Source: Gloeophyllum trabeum ATCC 11539
Taxonomy: Eukaryota > Basidiomycota > Agaricomycetes > Gloeophyllales > Gloeophyllaceae
NCBI RefSeq assembly: GCF_000344685.1
Contig: NW_006920413.1
Span: 726,662-790,661, forward strand
DNA: 64,000 nucleotides
Direction: 5' to 3'
Shown here: in pieces, positions 22,307-34,842 of the stretch
Layout of the letters: each line of letters opens with the position of its first letter
How positions within the stretch are numbered: position 1 is the stretch's first letter
Position numbers and translations under genes: made by a program
The notes under the pieces: generated by a model
Databases searched by the model: none
The model's input: only the letters and a program-made list of their open reading frames with translations
Told to the model about the DNA's origin: nothing

Positions 22307-25300
22307 ATGGCCACCGCAATTCCACCACCACCGGCAGACGGCATGGGTCTGCTCTCTTCCAACGTGCATTCTCACATCAACGGTTACCCACGCAATTTGG
22401 CTCTCTCCGAGCTCGACTTCAAGGATAATCGCTACCCCTCTGTTGCCCATCCGCCATCTGGGTCTGATCGAAGAGGTAGCGTGATGATGCAGAGCCCCGG
22501 GCCCAGCAGAGACGACGACGGTCGGGGAGGTGCTATAAATGGGCGCGGTGAATCGCCCAGGCCGAATGGCGCTGTCGACTACTTCACCCAGGACCAACAA
22601 CGGCAGAAGGCAGATTCACCGCGTCCGTACGATGCTTGGGCGGATATCCAGCAACGGCAGCAGCTGCAGTTGAAGGAGAGCATTGTGTCGTATGCGTCGG
22701 CGAATGGAGGGCCCCGTCAGGTGGATGACAGGTACGCCAATAGTAGGGACGAGCATTCACCGCAGGCTGGTGGCTCTTGGGAGGTTAGGCAGGGCAGTGG
22801 TGAGAAGGGGAAGGAGCCGACGACCACGCCGCCGGACCAGTCAGGTCGACCGCGCTCGGCGGGTCAGACGCAGCCTTGGGGGGACACTCCTGCTGCTCTT
22901 CTCCCATCCTCACCGCGACATCCTTCCTTACCCGCCGCCGGCGTTGGTGCGGGCCCTAACAACAATAACAACACCAACAACAGCTCTACCCTCGTCCCCA
23001 TGTCCGCCGCGCCGTCGTACAACCCTTCGAGCTCAGTCCCTATTCCAGTTTCACCTAAGCCGCGCGCGTACGCTCAGCATCCCACTTACGTCACTCCAGC
23101 GTCCGCGCCCAATCCTGTGAACCCTATCCTCTCCCAAAATCCTCCGGTGCCGCAGGAGGAGGTGTGCATCGAGTGTGCGATGCGTGACCAAGATATGGCC
23201 GACGTTGACGTGACCTCGCCAGGTGTTTGGGAGCGGGAGAGCGATGTGTACTACCTCGAGCTCTGTCAGAGGGAAGCGCAGGAGGAGGCATCCGGTGAGG
23301 TGACTCCTGATCCGGGTCGCCCCAGAGCGAAAGGCGACCTCTTGACAGAGTACAACCTGAAGATATGGATTAGCATGGTGCGTTGGGGATGCCAAAATCT
23401 GCTGACGGGGTTCTCAATACGTTATCTAGAACCCGAAGGAGCCCAGTGCTCGACAGCAGACAGTAGCTAGCTACGTGAAGAGTCAGCGAATGCTACTGGA
23501 AGCCGAGACGCTCGCGCGTGCACAAGCCCTGCAGGAGTCCCGTTTGCTTGAAGACAAAATGAGGGATACGTACTCCCAGTTGCGTCGATCTGCTTACGAG
23601 TTGGGTAGCAGTGCAGTCCCGGATGACGACACGGGCGGCATTCGTATCAAGACCCCTCGCTCGACTTCGATGCCTTCTGCGGGTCTACTTCACAACCATG
23701 GACGCGAGGTGACCTTACTGGAGAATGGCATGATCGTCGAGCACGTCGATGTCCGCAAGGAAGAGAAGGAGGAGCGGGAAAGGAGGAAGAGGGAGGAAAA
23801 GCGAGAGAGAAGTCGCGCACGGAAGTCTTCGCGCGGTTCTGTCATCGACGTCAATTCAGTCTACTCTGTTAACAGTCCACTTCCTCATACAGATGGCGGC
23901 GTCCACTCTGGCGCTCGCCCTGGGCCTCGATATGTCCAATCTACCTCTGGCAGGCCGTCGAGCATCCTAACTGGGGATAGACCTGCCTTACCCCGAGCGT
24001 TGTCCCAGGCGTCGTTCTCTGATGTCCAGAGCATCGGGTCCATGTCGCCTAACCGTCGATCACGATTCTTTGGTTTGGGTAATTTATCTCCTGGTTGGAG
24101 GAGCCAGAACAGTCTGGCACCATCGGGGATGTCCGGAAGCATGGTTGATATGCAGTGAGTTAATTGTTGTGCATTAGGCTGAAGTGTTCTGATAGCCTCT
24201 CCTAGTGTCGCTTTGCAGCGCGAGCATGCTCGGGCAGGTCATGGAGCTCATCCTTCCGTTGATATCAGCAGCAATGCCCCTTCACTGCGTCTCAGCCAGA
24301 TGTGGCCAGGGGATGCGCAGTTGGAGCCTGCGGACTACCAAGGTTCCAAGACCGAGACTGTCAAGTCTAAAAAGAAGAGGAAGGGCCTCGCAAAGATATG
24401 GCGGATAGTGACCGGCGGCTCCTCCAAGAGCGAGAACGGCATTCCCACCAATGGTCATGGTCACCTGGTGGACGATCTCCCGCTAGCACCTCCCCCACCT
24501 CTGTCCTACCTTGTTGAGAGGGGTCGAGAGAGGGGAATGTCCGCGTCCGGGGATCAGGGCATGTCGTCCTCCCGTCAATCCATGCCGTCTTTGTCATCCT
24601 CCATATCTCAAAGCTATCCCGTTTCACCTGCTGGTATGTCTCCCCCAACAGCACCATCTAGCCTCCTGCCTTCACCTTCATCGTCTCGTAAATCTGTTCC
24701 AGATCATCGAGATGCTGGGTTCGATGGCCACAAGAGTGGTGGAAATGAAGACCCTGAAATGCGGCAAGCCTATCCCGCGCCCGACGAACCCAGGTCGCCA
24801 AACCCAAGAAACATGCAGCTAGGTCCCGATGATAGAGGCCGTAGCTTCCAAGGCTCCATCTCATCCTCCTACGGCGCCACACTATCGCCTTCCACCACTC
24901 GTCCCGCTTCCATCATGCAGCGCGAGAAGTCCCTGCCTCCCCTCCCAGACGAGGCCGAAGTACGATTCCCGACCGACACTCGTCCACAAACAGTGTTTAC
25001 GTACGAACCTCCCATTCTTCCCAATGGGCTGGTTGCTCCTCAGGCGCCTTTCAGGAATGCCGAGGTAAGGCGGCAATCGTTCGGCGGAATCAGTTCTCGC
25101 CCTCACCTTCCTCTTAACCCGCCCAAGGGTGCGATGATGACTACCGGGCCTGCGGGCATAGTGGGAGCACCGTTCGCGAGCAAGTACAACGAGTTCGGCA
25201 TTTCGCGTCGTTCTCTTGGTCGCCTCGATGATGCGAGGTATGAGCAGGAGTTGAGGCCCACCCCACGGGCTCAGACTCCCAGCAAGCGTAGGAGTCGGTT

Positions 25301-25562
25301 TGGACTCTCGACTCTGTTCGGCAAGAAGTCGCCAGCCATTCCTGACCAGAGAGAGGTTCACATCATTAGTCCGTCACCGGATTATCCTGGCTGGCGTTCC
25401 TCCGACTCCGAAGGGCGGCACGAGGCAGGATCCGGTCACAGCACCCTCCCCCGCATGTCCGTCATATCTCGAAGAAATCTGGACGAACTAGTGCAACAGG
25501 ATCCAGAATTCGTGGCGTATCGCTATCCCTCCAACGACCAACGCATTGATTTGTTACGGTGA
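22307..25562 (+). CDS. Large disordered fungal protein with a CxxC motif
   Basis: Three exons: introns near 23377-23430 and 24156-24209 restore the frame as WISM-NPKEPSARQQ and MVDMH-VALQREHA. The protein has about 1,050 residues. I do not recognise a named domain. Most of it is proline/serine-rich and disordered. The likely conserved core is VCIECAMRDQDMADVDV with SDVYYLELCQREAQE, followed by EYNLKIWISMNPKEPSARQQ and SYVKSQRMLLEAETLARAQA, a predicted helical stretch. Further on comes a charged coiled-coil-like run (KEEKEERERRKREEKRERS), and then GLAKIWRIVTG. The conserved cysteine pair could bind a metal. Polarity or cell-wall scaffolds often look like this, but that is only a guess. Confidence 0.8.
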
Positions 25563-25896
25563 ATTCACCGTCATGGGTGTATCATATCTGGGTTTGCGGG
25601 TAGACAGCTATGCATCTTACAGTATCTAGCACTCTGCATCCTGCTGTCGCTATTCGTCCTCAATTGTCGTAGTTGTCTCCACCATCTCTTCTTATACACC
25701 GGACTAATTGGCTATACCTCCATATCGCAACCCCCTCGGACTCCTTGCATACCACGTTCCTTAGCTTCATGTACTCCATAGGCTTTCTCATTTTTACAGC
25801 GTGTGCTTCCTTTGTCCTCATACATACTCTAATACAACACCGGTGTCCAATGATGCGAAGGCGAAGAACAGCAGCTAAAGTGACCCCATCAGGTCT
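25563..25896. terminator. Convergent 3' ends
   Basis: 334 bp between the stop of the plus-strand disordered protein and the stop of the minus-strand RRP12 gene. Both transcripts end here. No further gene seen. Confidence 0.45.
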
Positions 25897-28800
25897 TCAA
25901 CGTTTACCAGCAATGCCAATCTTATTACGTCCCCGACCAGACTTCTTCGCGGCTTGAGACAGTGGTAAGTATGCGTAGGGGTCGACTCCGCCTTTCTTGA
26001 CATCGCCCCCGGCCCTCTGGCATGAGGCATTAGTGATATGCGCGTAGTGAATAGGTAGGCCACTCTTACCTTGGCTTTGAACTCGTGTCCAAGCTTTGCT
26101 TCAGTTTTCCGTTGCTTGCTGCCCTTTTTCCCTTCTGGAGCGGCCGCGACGTCCTCCATCTCGACGTCCTGGTCCGCTTCGGCATTCTCTCTTCTTCTTT
26201 TCTTTGTGTCCTTGTTCGCTTTCATACGCCCGTTGGGACCGCGGGTGAATCCGTCAGCGGACGTCATGCTTTCTCGGTACGCAGTGCCGACAACGTCTTC
26301 AGCCGCCGGGGCGGCATCAGAATCACTCTCCTCGTCGATGACCATCTTGCCCGTATCGTCGTTTGTCTTGAAGCGATCGGCGTCCTTTCCAGGTTTACGC
26401 CTTCGGCCTTGTGAAGCTAGAAGGTACGAAACATTGGCTTCATCGACCGTCAAGATTTCGTGAAGATGACTCACTAGCAATGCGTGATGCAGCACCCTCC
26501 AAGAGATCCATGGGCTCATTACCGTCGAGACGTAGCCGTGCGCCGCCTTTATTACCTTTCTTCTTTTGTTTCGCGGGCTGAGAAGGGCCTTCTTCATCCG
26601 ACGATGCCAGCTCGCTCTCGCTGCCATACAGGACATCCTCGAACGCGTCGCCGGCTGCAGGTTTCGCTGCAACACCCTACAAAACGACACACGATCAGCA
26701 AAAACGACTTGGAATGAGGACCGCACCTACCGTTTCGTCATCTTCTGCGTCCCCGGTCATGGCCTTCTTTCTCTTCGCCCTGTCCTTGCGTTTCTTGATG
26801 TTGAGCAGCACCTTCCTCCCATCCTCTTCCTGCGCACACGCGTATACGTGCTCCCACCCAAACCTACGTATCATCCGCTCGAAGATGTGTCGTACCTTGA
26901 GCTTGAAGTGGTTATTATGCTGGTGAGACCAGCCAAGCAGGGCCTTGACGAGGTCCGGGAGTTGCGGGCGAATGAGATCCGTCGGGAGCGTGTGGATGGC
27001 GAGCTTGACGTAACCGAGAGTCGACTTGACGATTTCACGGTTGGCGGAGGAAAGGAATACGAGCAATGTCGAGAATATCTCGTCGTGCATTTTAAGTGAA
27101 ATCCAGTCTAGGTAACCAATGAATACGGTGCGAAGTGTACTGATAAGTGACATACCTTTGAACTCGAATACTAGTCTTGAGATGGCAGTGACGGTAGCGC
27201 TGACCATATGCGGGCTCGCCCCAGCGAGACCTCCCGCAACCATAGTCATGTACTCCTCAATACTCGCAGCAACTGTCAACAGATGGGTCTAACCTGCCAG
27301 ATCAAAAACATGATAATAACAGCCCACCTTCGCCACTAGCATCCTCATCCATTCCATCCACCATATCCCGCTTAACCGTACCCCCCTCCTGCATCTTTTT
27401 GCCCATGGCCACCACGAGGTCGAACGCCGCCCCGCGCGCCTTCTCCGAGGGCTCCTTCGTCCCGAGCACCGCCTCTGGTATCAGCGAGGGTATCAGGTGC
27501 AGCGCGTTGGCCGGGATCCTCTCGACCACGACGGAAAGAAGATGGAAGCGCTCCTTCTTTCCCGCCGCGCCAAGCTTGTCCAAGACCGCCTGTAGGCGGC
27601 CGAGCACCTCTTCCGCTCTCACCTCCGCCTGTCCGCTCTCCGCGAGCTTCACGAGGATCTTGTACGCGCGCTTCTGCACCGCGTTGTCCCGGTGCGCGAG
27701 CACCTGCTCGCTCAGGCAGAAGTCGAAGAGCGCCGACGCGTCCTGCGCACTGAGGTACGGGAGAAGGATGACGAGCAGGTCCTGCGTAGTGGCTGTCACG
27801 CCGCCGCTGCCCTCGTCTGTGCTGGCGACGTGCCGCTTAAACAAGTCGAGCACTTTGGCATAGGCCTTCGTTACTTCCTGTTCTCGCGCAATGTATCAGA
27901 AAAGAGGATAAAAACATGGGAGTACGCACGAACCTTGCTGTCAGCGAGCGCGGCCCAAGCAGCGATGACCTCGCCCACACTGTTCCTGTCATCGGCCGTC
28001 GAGAACAAGTTGAACAGCACCGCAAGCCAGCTCTCCACCTGCGTCTTCAGATAAGCCACGTTCGCCTGCGCGTCTTCGGGCGGGATACGGTCTGCGTCCA
28101 CAGATGCGGGGAGTTTCTGTCGCGCCTCGCTGCCCCGCTCGGTGGCGAGCGCGACGTTCGAGTCGATGATCACCTTCAGGGCTCGCAGGACCGCGGCGCG
28201 CAGCTCGGGCTGCGTGTACAACACCTGCGAAAGGAGCTGCGCGAACTGCGGGGTGAAGCTCTGCACGCAAGTCAGCCTCTACCTCCATTCACAAACTCGT
28301 AGAACCCACCTCGCGGAGGTCCACAGTGCCCCAGCAGTACCCGACGAGCCCGGCCCACACCTGCGCGACAAGCACGCTCCAGAGCTTCGCCTCCGCTGCG
28401 CGCCCCTCGCCCTCCGCGCGTTGCTGGTAGTCGAACATGCGCTCGCTGAGGGGAACAAAGTACGCGACGAAGTGGGCCAGCGGCGATGGGTGCGGGTGCG
28501 CGAGCAGCGGCAGGAGGAACGCGCGCGGCTCGCGGCCTGCTTGTCTGGTAGACGACTAGATTAGATACATGACTACTTGCAAGAATCAGTTACTCACCGG
28601 TCTGCAGGCTCGATGTTGAGCGGGATGGCCTCGAGAAGGACGTGCGCGCCGAGCACGCTCATCGCCGCGCCCAGCGCCGCGTCCGCCGCCTCCTTGAACT
28701 CGAAGCCCTTTGCGACGCGTAGCTCCGCGATCTTCTGCGAGGTCGGGAGCATGAGCGTCTGTGCAGCGGTCGGCGCCGTTCTCGACCCGCCCGGGCGGAA

Positions 28801-30075
28801 GCGCAGGTTATCGAAGAGCGCCGAGTTCACCGCGAGGACTTCGGGGATGGCTCGCGCGAACGCTAGAGCGTCGAGGCCTTTGCGCGCGTCGTGCACGATC
28901 TTCGCTACGGGGGCCTTGGGGTCCTCGACCGCGGCGGCAATTAGAGACGGCGTGAAGCACTGCGCGAGGAGGTGCAGGCTCTCCGCCGCCGCCGCCCTCG
29001 TAGGCCCGTCAGCCGACTCGAGGAACGTCCACACGACCTTCCACACGCGCGGGAGCTCGCCTGCGCACGCCTGGGCGTCGGAGGCGTGGTAGGCGAGCAT
29101 GGCGTGCCCGAGGACACGCACCCATGCCGGCGCGAGGGTCGTGTCGGACTTGAGCGGCGGGTTGGTGATGATGGCGTGCAAAATAGACGAAGTTTGGTCG
29201 GCGATGTCGGGGGTGGCGAGGAGGGAGGAGAGCAGGGTGTATGCGCTGTTCGAGAGGTACGGGTTGGCGAGGCGGGGAAGGGAGAGGAGGGCGGATGCGA
29301 TGGGGGGAAAGGACTGGGTGGGTTAGGGTTAGCGTGCTACTAGGTAATTCAGGAATCAAAGACTTACGGAGGGGGGCAGCTTGAGGAGGACGGGGCGTAG
29401 AAAGGCGAGTAGGTGAATAGCGGTCTCGGCAACATCCGAGTCGTCCTTTTTGCCTTTGAATTTCTGCGGTGCGCCAGAGTTTACCTCTGCCAATGTGTTC
29501 TGAACCCATTCTGCGACGCGCTCTGCGTACGGATGGATAGCTAGCGGGACGGGCGGGTTGTCAAGAATGTCCTTGACGACTTCCGCGGCCTTTTTGCGGA
29601 CCTTCGGGCGCGGATCGAGGCACAAGTATAGAAGGGACGCAAATGACTGCTTGATGGTTGGGTTCTCGAGGTGCGCTCGGTCCAGCGCTAAGACGACGGC
29701 ACCGTATATCGTTATTTGCGAACGCAGGGCAGGTGCATGCGGTACAAGGTGTGGAAAAAGCGGGGCAGTGAGGGAGAGCAAGGTGTTGAGGTGGGAGCAA
29801 ATTACGGGCGATTGGACGAAGGGTACGACGAGCGACAAAAGATACAATTCTGCTGGGAGTACATCACCTTCGCCGAGCGAGAGACCCAAGTCCTTTTCTT
29901 TCTGCAGTGTACCGTCCAAAGTCGTCAACAGCGCCGCAAAGTATGCAGTCGGCGTCCGCTCGATCTTCTGCTCGTCCAGCGTAGCCTCGAGTGCTCTCAG
30001 AAGCGTCGCCGGCGCCTTTTGGTGAGCCAGCGACGAATTCGTGTGCGGTCGTATCTTGCTCAGTGTCTGTTCCAT
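25897..30075 (-). CDS. RRP12: Ribosomal RNA-processing protein RRP12
   Basis: Large HEAT-repeat protein that helps mature and export pre-ribosomal subunits. The start at 30075 reads MEQTLSKIRPHTNSSLAHQK, as in fungal RRP12. HEAT-like helices follow, with SLLYLCLDPRPKVRKKAAEV near residue 170. The NUC173 region and later repeats include DLLVILLPYLSAQDASALFD, RAYKILVKLAESGQAEVRAE and GYVKLAIHTLPTDLIRPQLP. The segment FKLKVRHIFERMIRRFGWEH precedes a basic tail with several KKRR clusters. The last exon ends QAAKKSGRGRNKIGIAGKR, a typical RRP12 C-terminus, with the stop at 25897-25899. About nine short introns interrupt the gene. It is divergent from the acyltransferase gene across 308 bp. Confidence 0.94.
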
Positions 30076-30383
30076 GGCGGCGACGTCGTCTTCAGCGATC
30101 CCGCAAACTTAGAACGGAAGGGATGTATTGCTCGTGCAAAGCGCAAGGTTTGAATTTTACGAGTGCCTGCCATTTCGGGCTGCAATTACTCTAGGCTTAG
30201 GTCGCCGGCCACGCGACGGTACGCGCCTCTGCGATGCGATCAGGGGCAGTCTCCGCGCTTTGCTTGGCCGGGGAGACACGTCTGGTCGTCGTCATCGTCG
30301 CTGCGCATGGCTTGTGAACGTCGTTGACGCTTGCCTTGATGTCTGGAACTCGACTGGGACTGGTATAGCGCGAAGGATCTACT
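30076..30383. promoter_or_regulatory. Bidirectional promoter region (RRP12 / acyltransferase)
   Basis: 308 bp separate the start codons of RRP12 (minus) and the GPT2-like gene (plus), so both promoters lie here. No obvious TATA box. GC-rich in the middle (30200-30310). Confidence 0.55.
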
Positions 30384-32499
30384 ATGCCTCAAGGGTCACC
30401 CACTCCGTGGTCGTATTTTCTAATACGGTGCGTCATAAATCCAAACGATGGGTGGGCGGAGTGACCTGATGCTCGCAAAGGCTGCTTTTCAAGTTTGTCT
30501 TGAAGATATTTTACGGGACTATCGTGGTAGAGAACGCGGAACATGTACCGAAGACGGGGGAGCCATGGTGGGCATGCCAGCTTGGAGGTGTTAGAGCGTT
30601 TTTGACCGCGTTAAACTAGCATTGTGTGTGCGAATCACAGCAATTCCCTCACGGATGCATTGTAAGTTAATACGGCGGCTATGATCGGAACCCCTCTAAT
30701 CACCCTGTAGATTACTTGTAACAGCCATCCCTCAGCGGGTACGTCCCCCATGCATCCATCAATGACCCGATTCCGAGTCGAACTTACCCTTGCCATCGGT
30801 CCTCTGCGCTTCCAGCGGCGCAACATGCTCAGACTTACAGCCAAATCCACACAATTTGGCAAGAAGACATTTACTAGCTGGCTCATCGAGTCCGCCGGAA
30901 CCGTCCCCATCAAACGGCGGAAGGACTTTGGCGACCAGGAGGTGGACAATAGCATGGTTATGGGTAATCTCATGGAGGTAAGTGTGCTCTGGCCGACAGA
31001 TCACTGAACTGTATTGATCTGCAACCCTAGGCTCTGGAAAAGGGAGACGCCGTATGCTTATTCCCGGAAGGGGCGAGTAGGTATCATCCCAGTATCGCGC
31101 CCTTGAAAACAGGAGGTGAGGAATTTTGCTGACACCCGCGTACACATAATTCACTGTTGTTCCCTAGTTGCTCGTCTCGTGTCCGAGGTATTATCCAGGA
31201 ACCGCGACAACCCGGCTTTCGAGATATCCATACTAAATTGCTCCATCACTTACATGTAAGAGTCACTCTGCGTGTTCGCGTGGAGTTTGCCCTCAGTCAG
31301 CTCGTGCGCACAGGCACAGGCAACACTGGCGCTCCGACGTCCTCGTTACCTTCCACCCGCCCATGCGCTTCACACCCAAGGCAAGTGTCCCATGCTCTTT
31401 GGGCGGTGCTTAGCTTAACATCCTCTCGCTCAGGCGCATCCGGAGCTGCTCGCTCCAGTCGACTATACTCACATCCGGCTGCTCACCGCGCGCATGCACC
31501 AGCAGATCTCCGCGGGCACGCTCGACTCGCCCTCGTGGGACCTCGTGCGCACGAGCAAGCTCGCCGCGCGCATGTATGCGCCCCTCGGGACGCGCATGAG
31601 CCTCGGCGACTACGTCCGTGTCGTGCGCACCTTCCTCGACGCGTTTAAGTTGACCGTGCCGGGCACGAATGGGGAGGGGAATACCACCGCGAGCGGGAGT
31701 GAGGGGGAGGGCGAGATGAGGGAGGAGATACGGGAGTTGGTGAAGCTCAGGCAGGATTTGAAGGTCAGTCCCCTCGACGACCTCTTGCGCTTTTCCGGCA
31801 ATCATGAAATACTTACGTGCCCAGTCCTATCAAGACACCCTCTCCAAATGGGGCGTCAAGGACGACCGCATCCGCCGCCCGCTCTCGCGGGCCACCATCC
31901 TCCGGCGCATACCCATCCGCCTCGGCTGGTCGCTCGTCCTCTTCACGCTCTCCATCCCCGGGCTCCTGTTGTGGCTCCCCATCGTGCTCACCACCTTCAT
32001 CGGGGTGCGCAACTTCACCAAGACGGGGCCGGTGTGGGACACTTGGGACGAGATCGCGCAATACAAGCTCGTGTACGGGCTGATCTCGGGGGTATGCGTG
32101 TGGTTGGGTAGCATGGTGATCACGTTCCCCGTTGCGCCCTTAACGGCTGTGGTCGTCCCTGCGGTGATGTGGATGACCCTGAGGTGGATGGAGGACGCAG
32201 TGAGCGCGTTCAGAGCGTTTGCAGCTTTGGTTCGGCTGTTGCTAGTTCGGGGCCGGACATTGCGAGAGATTGCGGAGGTAAGGAGGGACTTGTACGAGCG
32301 GGTGATGGTGCTTGCGCGTAGGCTGGGATTGCCGGAAGATCCGGAGACGTATTTTGCGCAGCTCGGTGGTAGGGAGAAGGGCAGGGTGAGGGGAAGTTGG
32401 GAGAGCCGAGTGAAGTATTTCTCTATCCGGAGAAGGAGAAAGAGGGATTGGAATGAGACCCTTCGGTTGTATGATCAAGTGGACTACCCGGAAGACTAA
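30384..32499 (+). CDS. Glycerol-3-phosphate/DHAP acyltransferase, GPT2/SCT1-like
   Basis: PlsC-domain acyltransferase that makes lysophosphatidic acid, the first step of glycerolipid synthesis, in the ER. From MPQGSPTPWSYFLIR at 30384 a short intron leads to LLFKFVLKIFYGTIVVENAE. The acyltransferase motifs are visible: block I CANHSNSLTDALLLV (NHxxxxD), a middle block ESAGTVPIKRRKDFG, block III LFPEGASRYHPSIAPLKTG, and block IV region SDVLVTFHPPMRFTP. The C-terminal part has KLAARMYAPLGTRMS, then two or three membrane segments: SLVLFTLSIPGLLLWLPIVL, and later YGLISGVCVWLGSMVITFPV. It ends DQVDYPED. The order and the family features match yeast Gpt2/Sct1 rather than the short Slc1 LPA acyltransferase. 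That paralogue assignment is inferred. Confidence 0.88.
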
Positions 32500-32685
32500 C
32501 ACTTCACGCTTGAATACTAATGGCAGCAAAGTCGTGCATAATATATATAATACAGGTGGAGGCGATATGAAAGCGAAATAGGAGTTGGAGTGCGGACGAT
32601 ACAGTGAATGCAAAGAATAATCGGAGACAATGTATTCGTCGCGAGTCATGAAGGGTTCGTTAAGCGACTATATGACCTGTGTAGT

Positions 32686-33547
32686 TTACTCTCCTCCACG
32701 AATCGGCTGGTACGCCCTGTTTCCAGCAGCCCATCTATGACCGGCGTCGGCGGAAATACCTGTGGTCACCACGCCGAAGACGATGAAGATGGAGAGCAGC
32801 CAGTCGACCATGTTGAGAACGTAGGCAGTGCCTGAGGAGCCCATTAGCACGATAGTGTAGTCGCAAATGCACAACATACTAGGTCGAGCGTGCTCGAATC
32901 CTGCGTAACGAGACTTGCGATAGGCATCAGTGATAAGTGCGAACGCGACGATTTGCAGAATGGCTAGTAGAGGGAGGAGTTAGCGTCACGCCCAATCTTC
33001 ATCTCATCCATTTGCTGTGTACCGTGTACTGCGACAAGACCAGCAACAGCCCTCCAAATCCTCCTCCTCCGTGAATGGGTACTGACTCCGAACACGATAG
33101 CCAGGAGCGCGGTCACAGCGAACCCGATGCTCAGCTCAACGAAGTACCCCGCACTCGTCCACTCGACGCAGAGCGTCTTGTTCTCCGTCTCGCACTTGTC
33201 GGTCACCCGAGCAGGCCACGGCCGGCACTCGTACCGCGTGTAGTCGATTTTGCTCCCGTCAGGCCCCGGGATCTGCACCTTCTGGCGCTCGCAGACCTCC
33301 AGCAGGCCATAGCGGATGGTGGCTTTCGTGTAGGGGAGATCAGGACCGGTCTCTTCGAGCCTTTAATGTAGAAAGTCAGATGCCGTACAAGAGGCTACTT
33401 TCGGATAGCGAACCAGTCTGGTAGATATGCGGAGAACAGCGTCTGCCCGAATCGTCAGTAATGGCCCAAAACCAGACACGGTGGACGTACGAAGGCGAGC
33501 GAAATGAGGACTGCAAAGAAGGTCACGACGTACGACGTCTTCCTCAT
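32686..33547 (-). CDS. Claudin-like four-TM fungal membrane protein
   Basis: The first exon reads MRKTSYVVTFFAVLISLAF, a membrane segment. Then come TLFSAYLPDWFAIRK and the first extracellular loop with YGLLEVCERQ, YECRPWPARVTDKC and NKTLCVEWTSAGYF, in which several cysteines are spaced as in claudin-like fungal proteins (C..C..C..C then SAGYF). Next are FVELSIGFAVTALLAIVFGV (TM2), a segment ending in LQIVAFALITDAYR (TM3), and MVDWLLSIFIVFGVVTTGIS (TM4). The tail is GNRAYQPIRGGE. SUR7/PalI-type and other fungal four-TM proteins share this plan and act at the plasma membrane. Which subfamily this is, I cannot tell. Confidence 0.8.
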
Positions 33548-33704
33548 GGTGGTCGGTGACAAGATGCGTCGAACGAGGTATCGGACGCGCGGAGCGGTCG
33601 AGAACACACTGCCGGTCAAGCTGTCGAATGACGATAGTCATGATCAATATGCCATACAGTACATGGTTGTGCAGTTATATATGTTAAAACAAGACTCACT
33701 ATCG

Positions 33705-33793
33705 GTCGCTGTCGATTAGTGGTTAAATCGCGTCGTTGTGGTTGTTCACAAGTCTATCCCGACGAGCCCCAGGTTCAATTCCTGGCAGCGACA
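33705..33793 (+). tRNA. tRNA-His (anticodon GTG), with a 17-nt intron
   Basis: The ends pair as GTCGCTG (33705-33711) with CAGCGAC (33786-33792), plus discriminator A33793. The D stem is GATT/AATC. The anticodon stem is CGTCG (33731-33735) with CGACG (33760-33764). The T arm is CCAGG TTCAATT CCTGG. In the anticodon loop TT-GTG-G, the anticodon GTG is at 33738-33740. The extra 17 nt (33742-33758) lie directly after position 37, where eukaryotic tRNA introns sit. They contain TTCACAA, which can pair with TTGTG around the anticodon. The mature tRNA is 72 nt. Internal A and B boxes (TAGTGGTTAAATC, GGTTCAATTCC) and a TTTT terminator at 33796-33799 fit RNA polymerase III. A G lies at position -1 in the genome, and tRNA-His needs G-1. 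Confidence 0.93.
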
Positions 33794-34063
33794 TCTTTTA
33801 GCCTTCAGTTCCAAGTGAACCGTGCTTCTTATCTAGGGTTAATCCTTTTATGCCTCTATTTCATGGCAACACAACTGTCTGATCTCCATGTTCCTGCTGT
33901 CCTTGCTGCGCAATGCGCCCGCTCTATGCATAGAATTGAGATGAAGGCTTCGCATGCTTTGCACCCACGCAATCCTCATGTGCGATAACGGACCGACGGC
34001 ACCTGCTGATAGCTGTCAGGGATATAAAGAGGACTTGCCTTGGACCCGACCTTGGAAGCAAAG

Positions 34064-34842
34064 ATGTCCGAGGTAGCCATTCGTCCTCCTGAGCATGGAC
34101 CTAGCACGCTGTTGCAGGCTTTCCTGGATGTACTGACTCAGTCGATTATTCCTCTTACCCGCGGAGGTGTCTCGTCCGGTTCTAAGGTGTTCGGAGCAGC
34201 AGTCTTGCGTTCGAAGGATCTATCCTTGGTGGTCGCAGAGACTAATGACGAAGCATCTTGCCCCCTCTGGCACGGAGAGGTTAACTGTATCCGGAAGTTT
34301 TACGAAATACCTCGGGAGAAGAGAGGTGTTGGGTCCGACGAGTGCATTTTTCTGAGTACTCACGAGCCTTGGTCAGTGCACTGGTACTGCATCTGCTTGC
34401 CGAGTCTAATCATCCATTTCTCGCTCGGATATCGGCCCTGCAGTTCGATGTGCTTAAGGTCAGTTACGGTGTTATACGCCTATATGTACGCGTGGTAAGA
34501 GACAAGTGTTTAAGTGCCTTGGCTTGGTCTGGCTTCCATCACATATACTTCCTATTTTCCTACGACGACACCCGGGACACTTTCGCTATCCCGCATGATA
34601 TCGATATCCTGACCTCTGTCTTCCACGCTCCAACTTCGTCGCCCGTCCCCTCCGATGACTTGTATAACCGGCAAAACAAGTTTTTCAGCGTCTACTCGAT
34701 TGAAGGGCTTATGGGGCAATTGACCGACGACGATGCCAAACAGGATTTGCGTACCCAGATAAAGAGCGTGAAGCAGGAATACAATGTTCTGGCTGAGAAC
34801 TATGCCCGAGGAAAGGGAGAGAAGGAAATACCACTTGCTTGA
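34064..34842 (+). CDS. Zinc-dependent CMP/dCMP-type deaminase-fold protein
   Basis: Exons 34064-34371, 34444-34458 and 34515-34842 total 651 nt and give 216 residues. The zinc-binding signature is complete only after splicing: HGE in CPLWHGEVNCIRKFYEIP, and PCSMC in HEPCSMCLSALAWSGF. The middle exon is 15 nt long and encodes SMCL plus parts of the flanking codons, so it carries the second zinc cysteine. I chose ATG 34064 (MSEVAIRPPEHG); the frame is open farther upstream only from a TTG. The family deaminates cytosine, guanine or tRNA adenosine. The C-terminal 100 residues, with DILTSVFHAP and NRQNKFFSVYSIEGLMG, are typical of a fungal subfamily whose substrate I do not know. Confidence 0.85.

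Noticed and set aside
34040..34063. N-terminal extension of the deaminase
   Set aside because: The upstream start would be TTG; the first ATG in frame is at 34064.
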